From Toxonevra muliebris (Eukaryota > Arthropoda > Insecta > Diptera > Pallopteridae), in contig OY829326.1 of the NCBI GenBank assembly GCA_963691655.1, positions 57,281,776 to 57,345,775 of the forward strand: a stretch of 64,000 bases of DNA. Direction: 5' to 3'. The notes beneath the pieces were generated by a model. The model was not told the DNA's origin. It searched no databases and saw only the letters and a program-made list of their open reading frames with translations. Positions 1 to 11,000 of the stretch are shown here, in pieces. Every line of letters starts with the position of its first letter. Within the stretch, counting starts at the first letter, position 1. The translations under genes and the position numbers were made by a program.

Positions 1-3000
1 AAATTAAAACAGAAGATGGAGTTTTAGTTTTAACCACAGATAATTTCAAGTCAGCCATTACAGATAATGAATTTGTATTGGTCGAATTCTGTAAGTACCT
101 AAACTTTATATTCTTTGTATAGTAAATACTTTTATGTTTCGTTTAGTGTATTATTTATATTTATTTGATGACATTTCGTGGAATATGAATCATTTAAATT
201 AACATATTGTTGTATGCAATTAAAAGGATTTGAGGGGAAATGACATAAATTTATACCCAGTCTCCAAAAATTACATCGGTGTGAATTTGTTAAATTAAAA
301 TATGTGTTTGTTTGAATTTAATGCAAAGTAATTTTATTATCATTACGAAAAATTGTATGCGTGTCGGTTTTCTCCTGCGCTTTATATCATTTTCTTTTCC
401 TTTTTAATTATTTTCTTATATTATGTTGTATCTATAAAATCTAACAGCTAATCTGTTTTCTTCGTTGCTGCGCTGGTTCTTTATCTTTATTGTAATTCTA
501 CAATTTTGAAATTAACTTTTTTGCTTGTTCCCTTCATCTTTTTCACTCTACCGGCTTTCTTGCTCCCGCTTACTCCTACTAATTCTTCAGAACTCTACAC
601 AAGAATAATTCTTGTGACGTGTCATTTTTGCTTTGGACACCATTTCCTCCCATGTGTTTTTTGTGATTTTGTTTTATATAATTTGATTTAATATATTTCT
701 TTAAATACATTCTACAATTAATTATAGTAATTTTATATTTGTTTAGAGAAACTATAGTAATTTTATCTTCATTGATATCTAAAATTGAGTTGATCCCCTC
801 CACCGCTTTTATCATCATTTCCTTTCTTTGCTTAATCGTGTTTCTCCTACGCCTTTTTTCTGACTTTCATTTTGGCAACTCTACACTTGACAATTTGCCA
901 TTTTTGCTTGTTTCACACACAGTGTTGCAAATTGTTTATATACAGTTTATAAAAATAAGAATTTATTAACTATTGGCATAGTTTATTTTTTTCATAAATT
1001 GGGTCGGGTTTATAGTTTATTGACATTACAAAGTCATCCATTGTTTTCTATTTTTATCAGTATTTGAATATGCTTTTGCAGCGCTATCTAAATACTTCCT
1101 CTTTTTGATTACACAAACTTTCAATTCAAAAAAACGTACGCTCTCCTTTGTACTCAGCACTGCATATTTCACATCTGTACGTACATAGATTTTGTTTATG
1201 CCAAAAGTAGTCCGCTAGTAGCAACAATCGAAGAAGTAGAAATAGCGTCAGACATAAAAACTTGTTTTCTACAATATTTTTATTTCAGCCAATCACAACG
1301 TGACACTTTGCTTTTTATATATTACTTTATTATGATTTTCTTCTTTCTTTCCTTATTTGCCTTATTCTTTTATAGTAGCATAAGGGGGGTGATATAAACT
1401 TTTCTTTTACTTTTCAGCAATAAGATTAGTTATTTCAGGGGGAAGAAAAAATAAATTTAATTGTTTAAAAAGATGTTATGTTATTATATTGTTTTCAGTT
1501 TTTCTTAAATGTCAAGGTTGAGTTTAAGAAATTATCTGTTATTATGTACTTTGTAGTAAACTGGATATAGGATACCCCATAATATTTGAGTAGAGTAGCT
1601 TTATTTATTTTCCATCAGTAAATTTAATTTTATAAGGACTTATTTTTCTTGCTAAACTTGCTTTACTACTATGTTTTTAAAATCAATTTTCCGAATACGT
1701 TTGTTGATCAGAGATACTTACCAACATTTTCAGAGATAGATTTGTTTTTGCCTATCTTTAATATATATACACAGTGGAATAGAAAAGTTTAAGCGGAGCT
1801 TACATCTGCAAGAAAACCTTTGTGGGAGTATATAGCTTTGACAGGAAAACCTCCAGTTCCTTTTTTTTTACATCAGCAATTTACTCAAAAATACTTTCTG
1901 AGAGCAACTTGCAACAATTTTCTTGCAGATGTAAACTCCGCTTTAAGATTGGGAGATTTTTTATCTGAAAATGTTGAGATAAATTTTATGAGAATGGTTT
2001 GATAACAAAACTTTCCTTGTGATAATTTCTAATTATTTAGTTTGTAAGTTATCACTGTGTGAATGTAGTCAGCATTTATAAATTATAAAAAATTCTTATG
2101 AATTAAAACCAAATGACAAATGCACATTTCTATTGCGCTCAAGCACTTTGCCTCTACAAAATGTTTTTCCAATTTTTTACCACGTGCAGAATTTTTGCAT
2201 TTAATTTTTTGTGTGTTGTGTTGTCAATGCCACGGAAAAATACTGCTGATAATAAATTCTCATCCATCCAAATACATTTTCGCTTATCATTTATTTTCAA
2301 TATAATGTTTTTTCTTCTAATAATAAAACCTTCTTCCTTTTTAAATTTATTTTGATGTCTTTTACGTAAGATTAATAATAAATTAATTTATGGCCACGTA
2401 GAAAACGAAACACAAATTACGCGCTTTTGACATACAAAATTGTTGGCTTATCTTTAGTCTTTTATTTTTAGATTTTTTCCTCTCTTTTTCCTTCAAATTT
2501 TGATTGCTACTGCATTTTTATCAGTTCCAAAGTTTATAAAAGACTTGACCCTATGCATTCAAACTGTAATTTTGTGTACGTAGCAATATGTATGTCTTAT
2601 CAAATAACTTGGAGTAAACTATGTGGTAATTTATTTTTCTAATTCTACTGTTATTAGAAAAAAAAATTTCAAGTCAGATTAGAAACGCAATTTTCTATTA
2701 CTAAATATGATCTCACTTCTTTGTTTTCTTCACTGATGGATCATTTCTTTTTGTTTTTACTCTTTATTGTAGTAAAAACATCTTCGTTATTTTCGTTAGC
2801 GGTTTAATCTTCCAAATTAGATGTTAAATCGAGTCTTTAACATCTATTTTTAGTTAAGAAGTTTAGATTCTAGGTTCATTTAGGTCGTATTTTTTTTTAT
2901 AAGACCGCTTTCCGTAAAATGTTAAAAGGACAGCACATTTTTGAAGATATTCGCGTAAATTTCTATATTAATGGTGCCCACTGTGAAAAATTAAGCAGAT

Positions 3001-6000
3001 TTGATTCCACAATATCTTGCTAAATTATAGCTTTGAACTACACTTGAATTTATTTTTCCGATTCCGTTGTTATCTTAAAACCCGATTTTTAAGTAGGTTT
3101 CATTATCCATAACTATTCTGTTCGTCAGTCAATATCGCTAAAACCAATTTTTGCTGCTTTATTGTAAACAATAAAAGTTGCAAAAATACCTGGTATAAAA
3201 AAATAAAAAGCGATAAAACTTTTTTTTAGACCAGGTACACTTGTGCAGCATCTTATGCTACATTTTATTCTCATTATTGGCATAGATTTTTTTCAATAAG
3301 CTTTTGTTAGTGGTTCGCATAACTTTTTAAGCGTCTGACATATAATCTTATTACCTAAATAATATAATCTGACTTATATTATTTGTGGTTCAGCCTGTTA
3401 CATTGTAAGCCCTTAAGTTTAATCAGTTCTTTGGGTTTTCCATTAAATTTAATCACCTCGTTTCTTCTATATTTTATACAAAATTCTTCCTACATTTTAT
3501 TTATTTAAACTGTTTCTATTACATCTTTTTGGTACTTATGTATTTTTCTTTTTTTTGCGTTCAATTTTTCTGCAGATTTAATTTATAAACTGGGTTAACA
3601 ACTTTCAAATTGTGTCTGCTACTTTCTTCTCATTTTTTCTTTACCTTTTTAGCCTTTTCCTCTTTTCTTGCTTTTTATATCTTTTTTCGTACTGTTTCTT
3701 ATTGGTTTTTACAAATTTTTGTGTGTTCATTTATTGCTGCCCCACCATTGCTCTTAGTTGTTTGCTTTGCTTTATTTAGCTTGTTTGTTGTTTCTCGCTG
3801 TACACGATCGTGTTGGCTAGTGTAGTTTTTTAATTTTAATACTAAAAGCCCGAAGAGTTCATTCAACTTTTAGACCCAGCTTGTGTTAATGGCTTGTTAA
3901 AAGTAGCAAAATTGCTATATGCTAATGCGGTAATCGAATTGTTATAGCAATTTGATTCGTCATAAAAAATTTAGATGTAAAATCATAGACAAAAAAAGTG
4001 TACTTTAGCTAAGCTACACTTAATATCATTCATTTCTTACGGCATTAAAAAATATAATTTACTTGTATTTATTTATATTAAGTTTACTGTTGACTATGAT
4101 TATGCGCCAAATTATTCAATCAGTATTTATTAGTCATTTGTATTTTTAACTTATTTTCTCTAATAATTTTTGGGGTCTCTTTTTAATATTGGGATATTCG
4201 TTTCATTTAATAATAATAATATAAAGATATAGATTTTATTTCTCATTTACTTTTAAAATAGCATTTGTTTAAATATTTACCGTAAATCATCTTTTGTATT
4301 TAATAAATTTCATAACAACTAGTTACGTTCAAGCCGCCATTTATATCAATATTTATTTTTATACAACATAGACTTTTTTGAATAGACACAGCGTCGGTGT
4401 ACTTATTTAAATGCACGTAGGTTGTTATCTAGTAACATTTTCTTAAGCTTGCCAATAGAATTGAAACATGGATGTTTATTCTTACACACATGTATAGTTT
4501 TCTTTAGTAAATACATATGCAATCTTTTTCCATTAACCTTTATAGAATAAGGATCGACCTACGCAAATGATTAAATACCAACGTGTACAAATATTAACAT
4601 ATTTCCCGCTGTCGCTGCCGCAATAAAAAAAAAAAAAAAACAATTAATTGAAGGTCAATAATATTTTCACGAAAGATGATGATGTGATATTGGTTAGTGG
4701 TTGCCATGATGGTACAGATGATGCTCGTGCTGCTGTTTTCTTATCATTTTTTTGGAATAATTTATTCATATTATACGCATCGGTGGCGTTTGTAGAGATT
4801 ATTGTCATGCATTTTAATAACTCTAAAATGAAGTGACAGTCTAGGTTGCTTATTTCTTTTAATATGAGCTATACACCATTGCGTGAGGTGATTGTACAGT
4901 GGAGTAAACTTAATATAAACAAGCTTAACATGAGTTTAATGTCGGCTAACACGACAGTTTTTTAGAATTAATGTAATTCAAAAATTCGGTTTGCGTTAAT
5001 AACGAAAGGAGATGATGATTAATTAGTACGCACCTAATATGATTATGACTAGAATAATATAGAAAATCAGCCAAAATTGGCATCGATTTAGTCAGATAAA
5101 TAAATAATCAGATAATAAATGCAATAAAAATTACTAGTTTTCCTCCAAACACTACTAATGTAATATAATCTTGTGATTTTTTTTATGATTATGCTTAATA
5201 GTAAGTTCAGATATCACGAAATATCTTCGAAGTTCCTTCAATACCGCGTTAACCGCACTCCACTGTATAAAGTTTTATGGAAGTTGTTATATAATTTCAC
5301 AAAGAATAAAAAAAAAACAATAGTGACAATTATTTTTAAATGGAGCTTAAATACATGTTAAAACAATTTTTTTTCTTATTTTGTTTTGAGGAATATTGTA
5401 TGCCTTTACTATTTGGAATTTAAAATTACTACTGTGGTTGAATGTGTAATAGCCAAGATAATGTCTTTTCAAAGTGTGCATATACTCAATTGAGCTTAGG
5501 CATGACAACCCCTAATTAAGGTTGGTAGGGCCTTTTTTGATCTATGTGCATTACAGAAACGAAAAAGTAGTTATGCTCTTTTATATTTTGGTTAAATGTA
5601 GCGTAAATAATTATTTTAGCCTATTTTTGTTTTTTCTATTGTAGCTTAAATTACTTAGGTACGCATTTCATTTCCTCTTTTTAATTCATTAACTTTTGCA
5701 TGCGTATTAAAAATATAATTTAATTTTGTATAAATTAAAATAATTAAAATTGTGAAAATACTCTAATTGAATTTAATCACATTACTCACTTTCATACTAT
5801 TTCTTATTAATTTTTGTATATTTTTAGATGCTCCGTGGTGCGGGCATTGCAAGGCTCTTGCTCCCGAATATGCCAAGGCTGCACAGCAATTGGCCGAAAA
5901 GGAGTCTCCCATTAAATTGGGCAAGGTCGATGCTACTGTTGAGGGTGATTTAGCCGAACAATATTCAGTTCGTGGTTATCCCACATTGAAATTCTACCGT

Positions 6001-7321
6001 AGCGGCACTCCTGTCGAATACAGCGGTGGTCGTCAAGCTGCCGATATTGTTGCCTGGGTTACAAAAAAGACTGGCCCACCAGCTAAAGATTTGACGAGCG
6101 TGGAAGAAGCTGAAAAATTCTTGAAGGATAACGATGTAAGTTAGATTTGTGCTTTGTTAAGTTGGTTTATAAAATCTTATTTCTACAAATATTCTTCCAT
6201 TTCTCTTCTATTATTACAGATCGCTGTCGTTGGTTTCTTCAAGAACACCGATTCCGATGAAGCTAAAGCCTTCATTGCTGCTGCCAACGCTTTAGATACC
6301 TTTGTTTTCGGTATTAGCAGTAATGATGATGTTATCGCTAAATACGATAGTAAGGATGGTTCTGTCTTACTCTTCAAGCCATTCGATGAGAAGAAGGCCG
6401 TCTTTGAAGGTGAACTCAATGTTGACAATCTCAAGAAATTCGCCCAAGTGCAATCGTTACCTTTGATTGTTGAATTCAATCATGAATCTGCTTCGAAAAT
6501 CTTTGGTGGTTCAATCAAATCACATTTGCTCTTCTTCGTGTCAAAGGAAGCTGGTCACATTGAGAAACATGTTGATCCATTGAAGGATATTGCCAAGGAA
6601 TACCGTGAAGATATTCTCTTCGTAACGATCTCATCTGATGAGGAAGATCATGCACGTATCTTTGAATTCTTCGGCATGTCCAAGGAGGAAGTACCAACCA
6701 TCCGTCTCATTAAGTTGGAAGAAGATATGGCCAAGTATAAGCCTGACTCTAACGATTTGTCTGCCAAGACCATTAAGGAATTCGTACAGAAATTCATGGA
6801 TGGCAAGTTGAAACAACATTTGTTGTCACAAGAGTTGCCCGAAGATTGGGATAAGACTCCCGTGAAAACTTTGGTTGCCACTAACTTCGATGAGGTTGTG
6901 TTCGATAAGAGCAAGGATGTATTTGTTGAATTCTATGCACCATGGTGCGGACATTGCAAACAATTGACTCCCATCTACGAACAATTGGGCGAGAAGTATA
7001 AGGATCATGAGAGTATCGTTATTGCCAAAATGGATGCTACTGCCAACGAGCTGGAACACACTAAGATTTCTTCATTCCCCACAATTAAATTGTTCCGTAA
7101 GGGTGACAACAAAGTGATCGATTACAGTCTGGACAGAACTTTTGATGACTTCGTTAAATTCTTGGATGCGGGTGGTGTTGTGCCAGCGGTAAGTTACACG
7201 TCAACAGTTAATTGAAATAAGTTTTTAATTTTTTCGTTTGCTTTTATTTTCTTTGCAGTCCCCCGAAGGCGAAGAGGAAGTTGAAGAGAAGGAGGAGGAA
7301 CACAAGAAGGATGAATTGTAA
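1..7321 (+). CDS. Pdi: Protein disulfide isomerase (5' end outside window)
   Basis: Encodes the ER-lumen thiol-disulfide oxidoreductase that forms and reshuffles disulfides in secretory proteins. Exons are 1-90 (partial), 5828-6135, 6220-7188 and 7259-7321, all with GT-AG borders and matching phases, giving about 475 residues here; the signal peptide and first ~20 residues lie upstream. The order is the classical a-b-b'-a' thioredoxin layout. The first active site APWCGHCK starts at 5830 and the second, also APWCGHCK, at 6937. The middle b-b' part is the Cys-free exon 6220-7188. The last exon encodes an acidic tail ending in the ER-retention signal KDEL. Match to remembered Drosophila Pdi (about 496 aa) is close throughout, for example SHLLFFVS and SSDEEDH. 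Codon use is richer in G/C-ending codons than the other genes here, as expected for a highly expressed gene. No frameshift or lost catalytic residue is visible. Confidence 0.97.
1788..1946. repeat. Inverted repeat with 29-bp arms (foldback unit)
   Basis: Arm 1788-1816 is the reverse complement of arm 1918-1946 at 27 of 29 positions; the shared core reads CATCTGCAAGAAAA in the left arm. About 100 bp separates the arms. No target-site duplication is obvious outside the arms, so this may be a MITE, a foldback element or the inner part of a larger element. It lies in the Pdi intron. Confidence 0.7.
3188..3236. repeat. Small hairpin in Pdi intron
   Basis: ACCTGGTATAAAAAAA is followed after a short loop by its near-perfect reverse complement (TTTTTTTAGACCAGGT). 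With one mismatch the stem is about 16 bp. The T/A-rich part weakens its significance; only the CCTGGT/ACCAGG end is distinctive. Confidence 0.4.
4897..5265. mobile_element. TA-flanked Tc1/mariner/pogo-type MITE candidate
   Basis: The left end CAGTGGAGT at 4897 and the right end ACTCCACTG ending at 5265 are inverted, and each is bordered by TA (4895-4896 and 5266-5267), the target of the Tc1/mariner superfamily. Beyond the first nine bases the ends match loosely (TTAA is shared a few bases further in). The unit is 369 bp and contains no transposase, so it would be non-autonomous. Confidence 0.5.
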
Positions 7322-8020
7322 ATTCTTCTCCTCATTCAACTAATAATAATTTATAATTCCAATAAAATCAACAATAGTAATAACACCATTACCACCAATA
7401 ACAACAACAACAACATTAAAGTACATTCTTATCTGTGTGCAAATATTACATTTCTGCTCCCCTTTTTCTTCCTTTGTTCTTCCTTTCCTGATATCAGCGT
7501 GCATCATGCTCTCACAAACAGCAACAACAACAAGAATTTCCTCTCTTTTTTATTGTCTTATAATTTAAGCAACTTGAAAAAATCCACATATTTTGTGTAC
7601 TCTGTAATTGTTTTTTTTTTTGCTTTTACATTAAATTAAGATTTTTTCTAAACAAGAACTTAGAAATATATATGAAAAAAAAAAAATAGGTGCATGCGCA
7701 CATATTAAATAGTTGATCTATTCTTAGCTGCATTTTTGATAAGAGGGAAAGTAAAAAAGAAATCGCTTTCTGTTAGTGCTGTGGTGGAGAGGAAACCGCT
7801 AGTGTGAGAATCGAGAGCTAATAGTGAATGTGTGGAATTTTATATATTTTTTTTATAAATTATTTTAATGATAAGAGTTTTTTTGACAACTTCCAGCATA
7901 TATGAAAGAGCAAAATTGTACATTCAAAAATAAATATACTTTAAAAAGAACTGATTATGAGAAGTTACATACAACACTTAAAAAGAAACTTATAAATAAA
8001 GTAAAATGAAATAAAAAAAA
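7322..8020 (+). other. Pdi 3' UTR and poly(A) signals
   Basis: Directly after the TAA comes non-coding DNA with AATAAA at 7361, and a cluster of further AATAAA hexamers at about 7929, 7995 and 8009. Short CAA and AAC repeats lie between. The transcript probably ends at one of these signals; alternative polyadenylation is plausible but cannot be decided from sequence. Confidence 0.6.
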
Positions 8021-11000
8021 CTGTTGGCAACAACGCTGAAAAACTCAATTCGTTTTCTTGTGGCGCTACAAAAAAGAAAAAAAACTAATATTGATCAAGA
8101 CTATATTGATTTTTAAGGGCTGATCAAAATATACAGCTGTGTCGTGTGTCGTGTCGAGACGAGCAAGATTAGATTTGAACATATCTGTTCGTGGCACGAG
8201 TTTCTCTTCTATTCAGATTTTTACTTTTCTAGAATACTGTGCAATTATATTGAAGTGCGTCATTAACCTTACAGAAGAAACCTATTTGTAGTGAATTTTT
8301 CCATTTGATCTTTGTGATATCTATCATAAATGGATCCGGTATTGTTTCGAAAGGTTTAAATTGCCACTCCCTTGAAATTTAAACTTATAAATTTGTGGAA
8401 TTTTTATAAATCACAAAATTTAAAAACTGGAATAGAGTAAATGATTTTTTTTATTTATTTATTATGTTTATTTATTTTTTAATTTATTTTGCCAACAGAT
8501 TGTTTTTGTTTTAACTGGATTCTTCCTGCTTAGTCAGTTTCTTCTAACCATGTAAATCACGATCTAATTGTGCTGTGATAAAAAAGAAAAAAGAATTAAT
8601 ATCAAATTTTAGCTCAGATTGCTCAGATCTAAGAGAATTAAGATAACGTTGTTTTTGACAGCTCAGGCTCTTAGAGCAAGCCAAAAAAAAAAAATTAACA
8701 AACAATCAAACGTAAACAAATTTTTGACAACCAGCGTTGCATTAAAAGAGAAAAAAAGAATAAGTTGCAGGTAACTCTACCTTATATAAATGTCCTGTTT
8801 GCTCGAAGACTATTCTTTTTGCGTTCACATGATGCGATTTGTCGTGAGACGACCTACGGCCTACGAGCATGCTTGATCATCTGAACGACCCTTAACCCTT
8901 TATCACGCAAGATCATGGATCTTTAAAATTAGTACCTAGTTCGATTCATGTTAAGAAATTAACAAATACGTACTTTTTTGTTTTTGCAAATTTTTTCATA
9001 AAAAGGTTATTCAAAAACACGATTTTTGTTGTTGTTTGTGCATAATTATCACTATTTATTAATTAATATCGATTATTTGAAAATTTAGCTATCAGATTTT
9101 TAGAAAAAACCGTAGTAAAATATATATATATGTGAGTAAACTATTCTTTTTTAAAGTTATTGCTTTTTCATTTGTAACCGAAAATGTCAAATGAATGCAT
9201 TTTTTTGTTTGGTTGCAAAATATATTACATTAGCAGTTGTCAATACATATAACATAAAATAGTTGCACCAGTTTCTATTTAATCAGTTATGATACACAAC
9301 AAAATAAAATGGCATTCCAGTTGAATTTTGTAAGAAAAAGTTCGGTATGTCACAAATCTGTAACATGACGTGATAAAGGGTTAAGCAAAATATCACATCA
9401 TTACTTGGAATGAGTGAAATATTGCTGGAATTCAGAATTTTCTAATTATTTCTGTCGGTATTTGTGGAAATGCCATTATTACTGACTATGTTAAGTCTAG
9501 TTTAATTTTTGACAAAATTTTGCAACAAAAAGACAAAAAAAAAAACTAGTTGCTTGCGACTGTCAAAATGTGAGGGAATAATTTCATATTGACAAATAAT
9601 AAAGCTACCATCAATACAATGACAGCATTAGTAATGTCAATATTACTGACCGTGTAAGGTAGACTAATAACAAAAAGGAAGGCACGAAGTCGTTTGACAA
9701 GCCCTTACACCCTGCAATTTCTAATACGATTCGAACATATCGATCGACAAGATGTATAGTGTATGGCCACTATAATGGCACATAAAAGCATATGGATCAA
9801 CTTAGCTGTCAAACGTTGCTTGACGCTAAAGCTCTAACAATAGAAACTTAACGTAGCTTAGCGACGAATAGAGAACCGTCACAAAGAATTTTCTTTCATA
9901 CACTTTGTATGTATCTACAGAAACTTAACGTAACATAGAAGTCTGCTAAATTTCTTTGCTGTTATGTTGTGACATTTCACAAAATAAGCTGTTTTCTGAC
10001 GTTATCGCACGGTATAGAGTTTCAGTTTTCGAATTCTGTACAAGAACAATTTCATAGTTGCTGAATAAAACTTCAACGTAACTACGGCCTAAGAGAACGT
10101 TTGGTGCCAAACGCCTGTGTTTACTCCAACAAAGTAAACCAGTTTTGTAATATATATGCACTTCTTATTTGAAATTTCCCGCCGCAGCTTTCAACTCTGA
10201 AAAAGAGCTAAAAAGAGAGATGCCATTCATGTATTTTATTGTGGAATTTCAATTTCACAAATAAGAGTATGAAAATGAATGCCTTAAAATGTGTCTTTGA
10301 TTTTGTTTTACAAACAATTAACATATATATGAAAAATTCAACTGAAAAAAGGATTTATTTGAATCATGGTTTTAATCAGCTGTTGGGAAATATTGACTTA
10401 AAATGTACTTGGATGTTATTTTCTACTCAATTCAACATCGGCCAAATGTGTTACCGCAACCAACTTATTGTTAATTTTCGTATTCACTCATTGATGTATA
10501 CAGATCTGAGAAAATTAAAATTATTCGCGAAAATACTAACAGAAAAATTGTGAAATATATAAAATCTTGAACGTAAAGGATTGCTTTCTATAAAAGTTTT
10601 ATAGTTCATTAATAAAAAGTGTGTAAAAACGTAGAAAACGCTTTAGGAAAAGTGCACTGAAATTTTTCGTCCCTTGCGACGCCATATTTGATTTTTTGAG
10701 ACTTCATACAATTGCGTATGTGTGTATATCTAAAAGTGTCAAAATTGAAGATGTAAAAAGGCGGCGCAAATGTAACCAAAATGTGAAGATAATTTTAAGA
10801 AAATCATAAATTTATAAATATAAATTTGAAAATTGACTGCCTTGAGGGAATTGTTGTTGCAATTAAGATATTTAAAATTTGAACAGGTAATAAAATAAAT
10901 TTAGGAAATTTCTGCTACTCTCTTTTTGTGTGTTTGTGTTGGTGTTGAAGTAATTTTTGTTGTTTGTTTTCCATAGTACATTTAAAAACTTCAATTGCAT

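Larger units (their letters stand above)
91..5827 (+). other. Pdi intron (5.7 kb), AT-rich, with two inverted-repeat elements
   Basis: Donor GTAAGT at 91 and acceptor TTTTTAG ending at 5827. The intron splits a Tyr codon (T at 90, AT at 5828-5829) directly before the first CGHC active site. The contents are AT-rich with long T tracts and no convincing exon; short open frames here look like chance. Structured pieces are an inverted repeat at 1788-1946, a small hairpin at 3188-3236 and a TA-flanked MITE-like unit at 4897-5265, each listed separately. Confidence 0.85.

Noticed and set aside
506..5361. Short plus- and minus-strand frames in the Pdi intron
   Set aside because: Lengths of 60-80 codons are expected by chance; they are rich in Phe, Leu and Ile from T-rich DNA and show no family motif.
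6183..7059. Several minus-strand frames across the Pdi exon
   Set aside because: Shadows of the well-supported Pdi coding sequence.
8330..8354. ATG with a short peptide MDPVLFRK before a GT, as a possible first coding exon of the giant nuclear-protein gene
   Set aside because: Joining it to the acceptor at 13742 runs into a stop within a few codons, and the candidate donor (GTTTAA) is weak. The region may still be a non-coding 5' leader.
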